This document shows, piece after piece, positions 10,447 to 21,464 of a stretch of DNA of 64,000 bases. The translations under genes were made by a program, and so were the position numbers. How positions within the stretch are numbered: position 1 is the first letter of the stretch; every line of letters begins with the position of its first letter. Source of the stretch: Aphis gossypii (Eukaryota > Arthropoda > Insecta > Hemiptera > Aphididae); the NCBI RefSeq assembly GCF_020184175.1, contig NW_026083109.1, forward strand, positions 1 to 64,000. Reading direction: 5' to 3'. The notes beneath the pieces are model-generated. The model saw only the letters and a list, made by a program, of their open reading frames with translations, was not told the DNA's origin and made no database searches.

Positions 10447-12655
10447 ACTAGCCGACCCCGTGCACTTTGTTGCCCATTAAAAATTCCAATTTTATTATAA
10501 GATTCGAATTTTGATTAATTTGTTATTTAATATTCGGTTTAACGGTGTTCAAATATTAGACATTTTCATTGACCATTTTGATTTTCAAAAAACTTGTGCA
10601 AGCCCCACTTTAAAATGCTTTCTTATTGCACACTAAATTTGTGGTACGATTTTACGAATGTACCGTGTAAATTGCAAGCATTAATCTATCATTGTTCAGG
10701 CTCTACATTAATCAGTCAGTGAATTAGTCAAGTAATAATATTATAGTCATTCTGTTTGGCGTTGCCCGTGAGACTCTCTTATGATAATGCGAGCAGTATA
10801 TTATCATGTTAAGCGACCAATAAGAATCATTATAAAAAATGTTTCAAAAACGGGTAAAATAAATAATAATAATAAACATTGTCACCATGGTAGTAATCAT
10901 CGGTATTTTATTTATTTTTTTTTTTAATTTTCCGTGCAACTTTCTTAACTATTTCTTACATAAGAATCTTGCCTAGATAATTACGAATACAACAAAAAAA
11001 GAATTAGCGAAATCGGTTCAGCTGTTCTCAATTGATGAATTTTTATACATTTTTGGCTCCATTTATATAATATACTAGCTGACCCCGTACACTTCGTTGC
11101 CCGTTAAAAATGCCAATTCTATATAATATGATTCGAATTTTGATTAATTTGTTATTTAATATTCGGTTTAACGGTGTTCAAAACTTAGACATTTTCATTG
11201 ACCGTTTTGATTCTCAAAAATTTTGTAAAACCACCACTTTAATATGCGAATTTTGTAAAATGCTTTCTTATTGCACACTAAATTTGTGGTACGATTTTAC
11301 GAATGTACCGTGTAAATTGCAAGCATTAATCTATCATTGTTCAGGCTCTACATTAATCAGTCAGTGAATTAGTCAAGTAATAATATTATAGTCATTCTGT
11401 TTGGCGTTGCCCGTGAGACTCTCTTATGATAATGCGAGCAGTATATTATCATGTTAAGCGACCAATAAGAATCATTATAAAAAATGTTTCAAAAACGGGT
11501 AAAATAAATAATAATAATAAACAATTGTCACCATGGTAGTAATCATCGGTATTTTATTTATTTTTTTTTTTAATTTTCCGTGCAACTTTCTTAACTATTT
11601 CTTACATAAGAATCTTGCCTAGATAATTACGAATACAACAAAAAAAGAATTAGCGAAATCGGTTCAGCTGTTCTCAATTGATGAATTTTTATACATTTTT
11701 GGCTCCATTTATATAATATACTAGCTGACCCCGTACACTTCGTTGCCCGTTAAAAATGCCAATTCTATATAATATGATTCGAATTTTGATTAATTTGTTA
11801 TTTAATATTCGGTTTAACGGTGTTCAAAACTTAGACATTTTCATTGACCGTTTTGATTCTCAAAAATTTTGTAAAACCACCACTTTAATATGCGAATTTT
11901 GTAAAATGCTTTCTTATTGCACACTAAATTTGTGGTACAATTTTACGAATGTACCGTGTAAATTGTAAGCATCGATCTATCATTGTTCAGGCTCTACGTT
12001 TATTAGTCAGTGAGTTACTCAAGTCATAATAATATAGTCATTCTGCTTGCCGTAGCCGTGAGACTCTCTTATGATTATGCGAGCAGTATATTATCATGTA
12101 GGCAATCCACACATGGTGGATTGCGGACCCCGCGAGATGTGTACGTAAGCATAAAATTTCTAACATTTAAGTTTCAAAATTATATCATTTTTTTATTTTA
12201 CTACGGTGGGTAAAATACAATAATGTGCAATCTCGTGGTTTTTATATTGTTGCCTGTTGGTAAAACAATAAAACTTGATATAACTTGTTATGTTAGTTTA
12301 TTGCTGTGAATTTGAAATTTACTGTAGACATTGACTTATTTTGCTAATTCTTATTTTTGTTATTAGTTATTACGATTTTAACAAAATATAACAACAGGTC
12401 TATAATTATTATATTCAATCATAATCAATAGTGACCTTAATATAGTTTATTTTTTTGCTGGACTGCAGTGACAGTTGTTGTTGTTTTTTTTACATCCAGA
12501 TTCCGAAGTTTTCTGGTGGATTTTCCTAAAATTGTACTACATAAGCACCTTCTCTTGCGACCAATAGGAGCGAATCATCAGTGAAAAATGTTACAAAAAC
12601 GTGGAAAATAAATAATAATAACAAAAAAATTGTTACCATGATTACCGAAAATAAA

Positions 12656-12686
<31 letters not shown>

Positions 12687-12905
12687 TAGTAATAGTAGTC
12701 ATCGGTATTTTTTATTTTTCATTGTATTTTTTTTATTTTCCGTGCAATTTTCTTAACTTTTTCTTACATAAGAACCTTCTCCTGGAAATTACGACCCAAA
12801 CAAAATAAGAATGAGCGAAATCGATCCAGCCGTTCTCAATTGATGAATGTTATACATTTTTGTCTCTATTTTTATGTATATAAAGATAGAAGATAGATAG
12901 ATTAT
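10447..12905 (-). mobile_element. Head-to-tail array of minus-strand non-autonomous Helitrons
   Basis: Units start (plus strand) at 10447, 11074 and 11720 with ACTAGCYGACCCCGTRCACT, the complement of a Helitron 3' end finishing CTAG followed by T. Each unit ends with a conserved block that on the minus strand reads like a Helitron 5' leader (GAACAGCTGAACCGATTTCG and similar). Units 1 and 2 are 627 and 646 bp and nearly identical apart from a short deletion. Unit 3 matches for the first ~380 bp, then has about 450 bp extra (about 12100-12556) before the shared end. The autonomous Helitron 5' end at 10443 directly abuts the CTAG at 10448-10451. Confidence 0.75.
12655..12690. repeat. (AAT)n microsatellite
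   Basis: A run of AAT/ATA trinucleotides with one interrupting G lies inside the third Helitron unit; shorter runs occur at the homologous places in the other units. Confidence 0.9.
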
Positions 12906-13009
12906 TGTAAACTAAAAAAAAATTCACTCAACAAATTTCAAATTTCCAAACTAAAATAACTATAGAAACCATAGATTATATTGATTGTACATCGAGCTGA
13001 TGTTTAAAT

Positions 13010-13038
13010 CATGAACTACTACACAGGACTGGACACTA
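13010..13038 (+). repeat. Left terminal inverted repeat of P-like element
   Basis: Perfect 29-bp match to the complement of 27668-27696; preceded by TSD GTTTAAAT at 13002-13009. Confidence 0.95.
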
Positions 13039-13506
13039 TTGGTAGGAGGAGAGCAGGGAGTCGTCCACAAAGTTGTACATATTCGGTACACATGCGACAC
13101 AACGCCATCTGTGAGATAAGAAATATTTTGTTATATAAAATACCGCCTTTTTTTAAATTGCATAGATTATCTAAATAATATTAATATGATCTTTAAAATT
13201 TTAAACACATTTTTGTAGATTTGTTCAGGTGTTCATTTTTTTAGAAGCAGTTTACTTGTATCCAAGGTAGTATTAAAATAGCTTTACGTTGTGGTATTGT
13301 ACTAACAATGATATTGGTTTTTTTTACATTTCTTTATTGTCTTAAGCCGAACAGTTTTTTAAATAGATTGTTTACATTAGGTATAGTTGAAACCATAAGT
13401 GTGTATACGAGGATAGCATATAATTGTAGTACTAATTGATTGTACAGTGTACACTTTGTTATAACTTTTTAATAATCTTATTATAGCCATGTTTAACTTT
13501 AAAAAA

Positions 13507-13540
13507 TAAATATATATATATATATATATATATGTATAAT
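13507..13540. repeat. (TA)n microsatellite
   Basis: About 12 TA dinucleotides in the 5' noncoding part of the P-like element; 13039-13747 otherwise shows no gene. Confidence 0.9.
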
Positions 13541-13747
13541 ATATATCAACTTGTGTTTGTTTATTTCATCAGTGTTTCCTTTCTAAATTAGTGTTCAGTA
13601 TCTTAAACTGTTCACTCTTTAAGCAGTAATTATATTCTGATAATATTCTATAAATAGTATCATTATTATATTGAACTGTGTTGTTAATAATTGTTTTTCA
13701 AAAATTAAAAAGTAAAATTTAACTTGAGTAAAATTGTAAAAATAAAT

Positions 13748-14218
13748 ATGGGTCGTAAATGTAGTGTGAAATTGTGTGAAAGTAATAAGACTACTGAACA
13801 CACAACTTTATTTGCAATTCCAAAAAATCAAATATTACATGAAAAATGGACAAGTATTGTTAACTCTTGGAATTGCAACAATACTAAAGTAAAGTATTTA
13901 TGCCATAAACATTTTGAAGATAATGATATTAACAAAACATTTGACAGTTTCACTATAGAAGATAATCAGGTACTCATTTACGCATCAATAAATTAATTCA
14001 GCTCACATTTTCATTGAAGTTGGGTGGGTTTGATCAATTCATAAATCAATTATAAACATTTTTCATTATATTTTATTTTAAAATTAAATTTTAATTAGTG
14101 TAACTTACTATACAACATTTTTTAGCCTTGGGCAAAAAGAACAAAATTTACATTAAAACTTGGTGCTTTACCTAAGATTTTTATTCGTCGAATGTACCAC
14201 ATTGTCGCAAAACATTAA
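13748..14218 (+). pseudogene. THAP zinc-finger exons of the P-like transposase
   Basis: Exon 13748-13969 (ATG at 13748, MGRKCSVKLCESNKTTEHTT) is joined by a GT-AG intron (13970-14125) to exon 14126-14218. The frame is kept: 74 + 30 codons, then TAA. The C2CH THAP signature is visible: C5 and C10 in the N-terminal part, CHKHFED for the last Cys/His, and GALPKIF at the place of the AVPTIF box. THAP domains bind the terminal DNA of P elements. In an active copy the protein would run on into the exons at 22885 and beyond; the TAA at 14216 and the large insertion prevent this here. ATG 13748 is preferred over 13724 because the THAP fold starts at this Met. Confidence 0.8.
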
Positions 14219-14389
14219 AATGGTCTGAAGATGAACTTATACTCAATAAAAATGTAGACATGGTGGACTTAAAGTAATTTTTTTTTTTATTTTAAAAGCC
14301 ACTAGTATAAACTATGATAGCTTGACAATTACACAGTAAAAAATAAAACAATATAAAAAATTTGAGATTAACAAAAGTTTAAATAATAC
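14219..14389. other. Noncoding stretch of P-like element
   Basis: AT-rich sequence between the THAP stop codon and the LINE fragment; nothing recognised. Confidence 0.4.
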
Positions 14390-16337
14390 TATATACTATA
14401 TAATGAAGCCAGCCTCCTGTATAAAGACAGTTATTATTAAGATGGCTGTTACAGAATTGGAATTTAGGATGGAAAAAAGATTGATGGGAATATTAAGAGC
14501 AGGGGCGTATTTAGGGTTGTAAACAGGGGGGGGGGCTAAATCCCTATGAAAATTACAAACAAAATTCTTACTTTTAGTTATAAACTATATTTTAAAATAA
14601 ATAATAAACTATAGATTTAAAATATAGTAATACAAATTACATTACATAATATTACAATTTTAATTTTCTTGGCTTTTTAGCAAACTCGTCAAGAACTTTT
14701 TCTTTGTTTAAGTTCTTCAGTAAATCTTTTTCAATGTTTAGTATTGCCAAATTATCAAAACGATTTTGTTCCATTCTAGATCTCAGCCAGGTTTTGATTC
14801 TCCTCATAGCAGAAAAGGAACGCTCACAAGTAGCTGTAGTAACCGGTAATATTAATGCTACTTTTAACATTTTTCTTAAATTTGGCAGTACTGATTCATT
14901 AGCAATGTTTATTAGTTCATCAAAATCCCATTCTTCTTTTGATATGCAATTTTTGGCTACCATCATTTCTGCTTTTAGTAGATTAGAATCAATTTTAAGT
15001 AACTTCTGATAGTGGTTAATAAAAGGGTCAGAGTCAATAGTATTTAATTTTAAGAAACTATCAAGAGCATTCGCAATAGATATACTTTCACTTGAAAATC
15101 TGTTATTTAATCCTTGAATTATACTATCTAGAATCTCATAATATGAGTGACTTCTCCAATGTGCTTCTGGTGTTTCACTTTTTTCTTCAAACTGATCTTT
15201 TCCCACTGTAGATGTAATAATACTATCCTTAAGTAAAGAATTTTCAAAAACTTTTCTTTTTTTTTTTGAATTGGATGGAGTATCTAGACTAATTTCAAAA
15301 TTTTCTGAAAATTCTGTCAATGCATCCCACAAACATTGAAATGATTGTTCGTTTCGTTTATCCTCTAATGTTTTAGTAACACTTTTTATTATTTCAAAAG
15401 CTTTACCCAAAGTCATAGACTTACTTTGGAGATTATTGCTCAAAATGTTTATATACTTAAGTACTTCATGAAAAATGAAAAGGTTAACAACAAAATGGCC
15501 CTTTTTTAGGTTATTTAAGATTCCACTAGCTTCAACACAATTAAAATCATTATTTTCTTCAACTTCAGTATCTAAAACTTCTAGAATAGAACCATAATAT
15601 TGTTTTACCATATCACAATTTTCAAAACGACATGCCCACCTTGTATCACTTATCTGCATAATTTCTCTTGGTTTAATGCCTAATTGTTTTTGTATATTTA
15701 TTAGTTTGTTATGAGAAGATGGTCTAGAAAAATGAATATACAAGGACTCTAGTGTATTAAAAAATAAAACTGAGCTTTTAACATGTTTACACATTCCTAC
15801 TATAACTAAATTTAGTTTATGTGCAACACAATGGAAAAAAATTGCTTCTGGATGAAATTCTCTAATTTTTTTTTGAACTCCATTTATATGGCCTGCCATT
15901 ACACTAGCGCCATCGTACGATTGACCTATCATAGGCACTTGATCAATATTTAGAGTTTTTAAACTTTCAAGTATGGTATTTGAAATACCAGCAGCAGATC
16001 TTGATGTAGAGCATAAAACAAAAGACAAAAACCGTTCTTGAACCACCATTCCTTTTGTGTATCTTACACAGATAGTAAGTTGTTCTTCTTTAAATGACCT
16101 GGCTTCATCGCACATTAAAGCATACATTCCACATTCTGTTACTTCTTGTACTATTTGTGACCTCACCAAGCCAGCTGTTATACTTATTAAATCATTTTGA
16201 ATTAACCCTTTCAGTCCCGAATTTTTTTTTTTAGGTAAAAAAATTTTTTCTTCATATTTTTATTTTATATATTCTATAAATAAGTTACTATTAAAATTTT
16301 AAATTTTTCGCACTACCCCTTCCCAAAAAATTTGTGA

Positions 16338-16355
16338 TGTACATTATAATGTACA
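16338..16355. repeat. 18-bp palindrome in left end of piggyBac
   Basis: TGTACATTATAATGTACA, a perfect palindrome about 130 bp from the left terminus. Related copies are at 18548-18565 and 18895-18912. Subterminal palindromes bound by the cysteine-rich domain are known in piggyBac; the binding here is inferred. Confidence 0.8.
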
Positions 16356-16555
16356 ATGGGACTAGCCGTCATAAAAAATAAAAAAAAAATTATTATTACA
16401 AATGTATATTTATAAATTTAAAAATTAAAACAATACCTTATAACAGTCATTAAAAATTAAAATAATACCTTATAACAGTCATTAGAAATTAAAATAATAG
16501 CTTATACCTCATAGCTATTAAAAATATAAAGTAAAATAAAATATCAAATACAAAG

Positions 16556-18360
16556 TTAATTGTGAAAATCAAAAAAACAGTTATTTTTTGACGTAAAACA
16601 TAAATGAACGTTACATTTTACACAATTTACGTGTGTTCTTCCTTTGCAACCTTCATATTTACATCGCGTGGCTTCTTTTCTTCCATCAAGCTGTGGTAAG
16701 TGACCGATATTGTCATGCTGAATACTTGTTAAAGGACGCGAGTCTATTTTTTTTTTTTTTCAAGCGGTGAAAATAATTTTTCTTGAAGATTCGGGGATAT
16801 GCGTGACGACGGGCGTCCTACTTTTCTCGAAGGCGTAATTACAGTTTTTCCCAAAAGTATCAATTCTTTAGCCAATCTCATCCTAAATCCAAGTAAATCT
16901 AATGTATCTTTCTTTTTGATTTTTAATTGTTTTGCGTCATTGACGTACTCTAACCACGAGTTACTTACTGCCATTTCAAACGCGTGGCTAACCATTCTGA
17001 GTGTCCATTTTTTTGATTTTATGAAACATCGATATAAGCTTACGAGCTGATCATGTTTATCTACACCACCCATCGTATTATTATAATGACCTACTATTTC
17101 CGGTTGGTCGATGTAGACATATTTTTTGTTTATTCTGTCCCACCTTTTTATTGTATCAACTTTTCCTGAGGCCACAACATTTGAACATAAATTTATGGGT
17201 TTATTGTCATACCATTTTACTAGTCCTAAATTTACGTCAGGAATGTCTGAACTTATTTCAAATGTTGTCCCCCTACCCATTTTTTTCATTTCTTTATCCG
17301 ACAAAAATGGTGGATTGTTGAAACGATTCGTACGTATTGTACCAGTTGCGTAAATTTGTTTTTTTTGCAAAGTGTAAAATAAATTGAACGATGTAAAAAA
17401 ATTGTCCATAGTCAAATAATGACAATTTGGCTTCAGATTTTCCGTTAAACTTATAACAACTGCACCACCTACACCAAAAGTTTTTTTTAAATCATCGTCG
17501 ACTTCGATCATATTTCCTTGGTATAAAATTAAATTATATACTAAGCCACTTTGGCCGCATAATAGGTATGTTTTTATTCCCCAAGGATTTGGTTTACCTC
17601 GAATATACTGCTTTATCGATAAATGTCCCTTGAATGGAATCATTTGTTCATCAACCGATAAGTTTCTCTCTACTGGTATTTCTGAACATCTTTTTTTAAT
17701 TATTTCAAAAAGAGGACGAATTTTAAAAAATTTATCATTGTTGTTTTTCGGAATCTCCATATTGTCTACAACGTGAAAATGTGTACGAAGACTAAAAAAT
17801 CGGTTTCTGGGCATAGTTTCGGCAACTAAATTTATATAGGTATCTTTTTCCCAATACATGCGTACTCTAGGCATCTTCAAAGCACCCATAACCATATGTA
17901 TTGCAATAAAGTCTCTAATTTCAGACGAAGTAGTAGGTTTGAATCGTGTGGAATTTTGTTGAGTAGCGTATAAATTAGTAAAATAGGCCATTTTATCAAA
18001 TTCTTTATCATCAAAGTATTTTGAAAAATAATATATAGGATCATACAAATAGGTTGGTGGTTCGGCTTCATTTAAATCATTTAAATTAATTGTAGGTGGG
18101 GTAAATGGTTTTTGCTGCCATTTAATTTGGTTTTTTTGTAAAGTGAAATATTTCGAATTACTAATAGAGTCAACGTTACCATTTTCCTCAATGTCTTCCG
18201 AATCGGATAAAACGAAATCCTCTTCTTCGTCAAACTCGGCTAGTGATTTATCAATTTCTTCCACATTTTCGTCAACATCACTGTCTTCTAAACCACTGAA
18301 ATCCGACATGTCTGCATCGATTAACTCGACTAATTCACGGTCCGTTAGGTTTTTACTCAT
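16556..18360 (-). pseudogene. piggyBac transposase, one homopolymer frameshift
   Basis: From ATG 18360 a 538-codon frame runs to TAG 16744-16746. It has an acidic N-terminus and a DDE/RNase H core with the expected catalytic aspartates: D237 in LSVDEQMIPFKG, D319 in LTMDNFFTS, D434 in GGVDKHDQ. The usual C-terminal cysteine-rich domain follows in the neighbouring frame down to TAA at 16556-16558 (CKYEGCKGRTHVNC, CNVHLCFTSKNNC). The only break is in the T-run at 16747-16760 (A-run in the coding sense). The enzyme excises precisely at TTAA. An assembly error or polymorphism in the run would leave this copy intact. Confidence 0.93.
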
Positions 18361-18547
18361 TATAGAAATGTTTTATTTACTTATTGTTATAAAAAAATGA
18401 ATTTGTAACTATTTGTGTAAAGTACGTACATGTAAACAAAAATGTATATTAAGTATGTTGCGTAACGACTAACGACAAATACGTTCTGTACGAACTGCCA
18501 ATAATATAATCGCATCATCGTTATCATCGTGAGACGGCGAGTCCCGA

Positions 18548-18565
18548 TGTACATTGCAATGTACA
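18548..18565. repeat. 18-bp palindrome in right part of piggyBac
   Basis: TGTACATTGCAATGTACA, a perfect palindrome upstream of the transposase start on the right side of the element. Confidence 0.8.
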
Positions 18566-18894
18566 TACATAGTATAGTATTCTATTTTTAAACTATTGAT
18601 TGTATTGAAACGAAATTTGAAAAACAAATAAAGCAGTGTGTCAAGAACACAAAAAAAAATTTCCAAGATGTTGGTGTTATCAGAATAATATTTATCAAAA
18701 AAAAATGTTATGGTAAAATGTACGACAAACTATTCCAATTTTTTCTGCTTATAAACTTAATTGTAGACAGTTGGTAACAGTGCTATAATAAATATATACC
18801 TATATTCGAACTCTCCGTATCATAACAAATTCATCGAAGTCAATACCATGTGTTTAACTCTTATCATTTAAAAATTAAAAATGATTGAAAAGTA

Positions 18895-18912
18895 TGTACA
18901 TTGTAATGTACA
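18895..18912. repeat. 18-bp palindrome at right end of piggyBac
   Basis: TGTACATTGTAATGTACA, one mismatch from a perfect palindrome, immediately inside the right terminus (the terminal repeat starts at 18914). Confidence 0.8.
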
Positions 18913-19609
18913 AGGGGACTGAAAGGGTTAAAGGACATGTGTAATTAAAATATGATGTTTCCATTTTACTAGCAAATGATGGATTATAAGTTGCTAACAT
19001 ACAGCATATTTCTTTGAAATTACCTTGATTAAGTGATTCTTTGTTTTCAATATGACCTCTGAAGCTTAAGCCCTGATGTGCTAAAAAAAAAACTGCATCA
19101 ATTATCATGAGCATGTATTTTCGATTCTTTTCGACTTCTTCTTTGTAAGCACTAGACATTTGTACATGTACATTACCAGTTTTTTTAGTATTCTGATAAT
19201 CTTTATATTTTGCCAAACTAAAAAGATGATATAAACTCTTGCTATGCTTATTTAATTTTTTCTGAAATTTTTTTCCAATCTTTAAAACCACTTTTAGTGA
19301 AAACTTCTTCAGAATTTGAGCCAGCACCAAAGTTACGGCAATAAAAACAAAAGACTAAATCTTTGTTTTGGCTGTATTCTATCCATGTATACTCTTTGTA
19401 GTATTTAGATGAAAATGAACGGTTTTGCTTACCAAATAGTTTTTTTTGGAAATGACACAAGTAAAGGTTGATGTGGTTGACTGTCTTTATCAGCAAGTTC
19501 CAACTCAATGTCACCATTGTTGCTTGTAACTAATTAAAATAGTTATAAAATAATTAACTCATGTGATAAGTGATGGTATCAGTCTTAATTAGAGAATATC
19601 TAATTATAG

Positions 19610-20462
19610 AATATGCGTCATTTCGACGCGGCAATCTTGACGCGCGTCAAATGGACGCGGCCATTCGGACGAACGACAATTGGACGCATACGTCATTTCG
19701 ACGAATGCAATTTTGACGCCACCACTTTTAGGCGCAAGTCAATTTTGACGCAAAACAAAAATATAATTTTTTACTTATTATAATATTAAGTAAAATAATA
19801 CGACATTTGTTTACTGCTCGATAGTCTTTCAATTATTTTTGGAGTTCTTATTAATTAACAATAAATATAAGTTTGAATTTGCTTCATAATATTGAGCCAC
19901 ATAAGTATAGGTTAAAAAAAATAGTTTATAAAAATAAAATATTTATAACATACATAAGTATTAGCCAATTTCAACGTAAAAACTTGGTATCTGTATATCT
20001 GTAATCTGAATCCTGGACGAAAATACTCTTTTACCAATTACGGTCATATATTAAATCTTTATACTGTAGTTTGTTAATCTATATGGTCACATAAATGGTA
20101 CACATTTTATCATTATCTTAATATTACGGTTTGCCGTTCAATTATACCTGTACATTAATACATGGGTGCGGTAGTGTGCTTGATATCGTGCAGTGAGTCG
20201 TACGCTTTTAAAACTTATCAACTACCTATACCTACATCTGTTAGTGTGCTTCATATATTATTTTAACTTGTAAATTAAAAAAAAAAATTATAACATGCCA
20301 TTGGAGTTTATAAAAAGCCAACGGGGAAAAGATCTCCTTGTTCATGGTGGATTTGTTTATAAAAAAGATAGAGAAGGTAAAGAACAAACGTCGTATTAAT
20401 ATTATAATAAGTAAAAAATTATATTTTTGTCAAGATTGCCGCGTCGAAATGACGGAGCACCC
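19610..20462 (+). mobile_element. Non-autonomous MULE with FLYWCH-type N-terminal remnant
   Basis: The 9-bp TSD TAATTATAG is at 19601-19609 and 20463-20471. Long inverted ends are visible: CGTCATTTCGACGCGGCAAT near the left end and its complement near the right, continuing through an AT-rich block (ATATAATTTTTTACTTATTA and complement). Several CGTCAATTTGACG-like short repeats occur at the left. Near the right end an ATG (about 20295) opens a 34-codon frame, MPLEFIKSQRGKDLLVHGGF and on, like the start of a FLYWCH-domain MULE transposase. A deletion derivative of an autonomous MULE is the best reading. It lies in an intron of hAT-2. Confidence 0.88.
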
Positions 20463-20605
20463 TAATTATAGCAGAAATTATTAAAATTTAACATTTGTTA
20501 CCATCATTATTTGGATCATTTGGTTCATCTGGTTCATCTTCATTATTATTAGGATTAGGAATAAGTACATTTGGTTGTTCTGAACGTTTAAGCCAATTTT
20601 TTAAC

Positions 20606-21372
20606 CTAATCAAACAAATATATAGGTACTAATTACAATATTATTACTTTTTAAATAATACAATTAATACAGTAAACATAAGATTATTAAGATTATCTTA
20701 TATTTTTATTATAAAATTATTAAAATTGCATATTATAAACATAAATATATTAAATATAAAATACTAGTACTTACATTGTTAATATGCGAAAATGAAGTTA
20801 TTCAAAAACGTTTTTATTAATACACATAAAAAATATTCATTCGTACACAATACGTTAAAACATAATATCACAACTATTGAATTAATAGTTCTTATCATTT
20901 TATCAGTATTATCACCACGGTCTTAGATTAATCACCATGATCAATAGCGTGTTTTCGCGCTTAGCCAAATATTATATGATAGATAAGAGATATAGAATTT
21001 TTCGGAAGTAGTGGAAGCCGGTGATAAAAATCACGGTCAGCCACTGATCTCAGTGCGGAGTGCGGACAGCCAAGATTTCTTTACATGCCAAATTGTGGAA
21101 TAGTAGTACGTGCGCAGCTCGGAACGCAAATGCGTCTTAATAAGAACATACCTATATACTTAGCTATGGTTTCAAGTAACTGATAATATTTATTCTATTT
21201 TATTCTTTTTAATTGAAATATTATTGTATTGGTTATAACTGGAGTTATTACACTAGTTAAAATTTGCAGAATATAAATACATTTTTTGGTATAACTAAAA
21301 TTGGTTGGGAGGGCTATTCTAGCAACTTGGGGGGGCTTAGCCCCCCCCAGCCCCCCTTTAAATACGCCCCTG
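20606..21372. other. 5' flank of hAT-2, no gene recognised
   Basis: AT-rich then moderately GC-rich sequence without coding potential, ending in the G/C-run terminus of hAT-2. It probably holds the hAT-2 promoter, but no element could be named. Confidence 0.4.
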
Positions 21373-21464
21373 ATTAAAAGACATAAGAGAGTTGAAGAGA
21401 ATTAGTCTTTTAGATCGGAGAGCCGGGCAATTAAATAAAATATGAAGAAGGTCGCATATATACT

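Larger units (their letters stand above)
16206..18927 (-). mobile_element. piggyBac-family transposon
   Basis: It is flanked by TTAA on both sides (16202-16205 and 18928-18931). The inverted termini start CCCTTTCAGTCCC (left) and CCCTTTCAGTCCCC (right, complement). Total length is 2722 bp with one transposase gene. Three 18-bp palindromes of the form TGTACATTRYAATGTACA lie near the ends. It interrupts the hAT-2 transposase exon. Confidence 0.97.
14652..20605 (-). pseudogene. hAT-2 transposase (ZMYM1-like), interrupted
   Basis: The pieces on the minus strand are: upstream exon 20605-20502 (LKNWLKRSEQPNV, acidic Asn/Asp/Glu/Pro tail); next exon from about 19530, with a TTF-type zinc finger (WIEYSQNKDLVFCFYCRNFG) and SLAKYKDYQNTKKTG; and, after the piggyBac, 16205-14652 (MYALMCDEARSFKEEQ, GQSYDGASVMAGHINGVQ, SDTRWACRFENCD, ATCERSFSAMRRIKTWLRS). 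The coding frame is continuous across the TTAA of piggyBac. Small indels occur in A-runs near 19450 and 19260. Apart from these and the piggyBac the gene is rather well kept, so it was probably active until fairly recently. Confidence 0.87.
14500..21372 (-). mobile_element. hAT-family DNA transposon (hAT-2) carrying two other insertions
   Basis: The termini CAGGGGCGTATTTA (14500-14513) and its complement (ending 21372) are inverted. The flanking 8-mers ATTAAGAG (14492-14499) and ATTAAAAG (21373-21380) match at 7 of 8 bases. GC-rich subterminal blocks with runs of G/C lie at both ends. Inside is a minus-strand hAT transposase gene interrupted by piggyBac (16206-18927) in an exon and by a short MULE (19610-20462) in an intron. 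It is inserted in the LINE fragment. Confidence 0.93.

Noticed and set aside
11110..11968. Two near-identical 70-85 codon ORFs as a gene pair
   Set aside because: They are the same noncoding stretch of successive Helitron units.
10447..12905. Regular direct repeats as a CRISPR-like array
   Set aside because: Units are about 630-650 bp, with Helitron end motifs and no short repeat-spacer pattern; the genome is eukaryotic.
13748..14218. Stand-alone small THAP gene of 104 residues
   Set aside because: It lies inside P-like terminal repeats, in the same sense as P-transposase exons; more likely the 5' exons of that gene, cut off by insertions.
18469..18666. Short minus-strand ORF upstream of the piggyBac transposase
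   Set aside because: No domain, lies in the promoter/subterminal region of the element.
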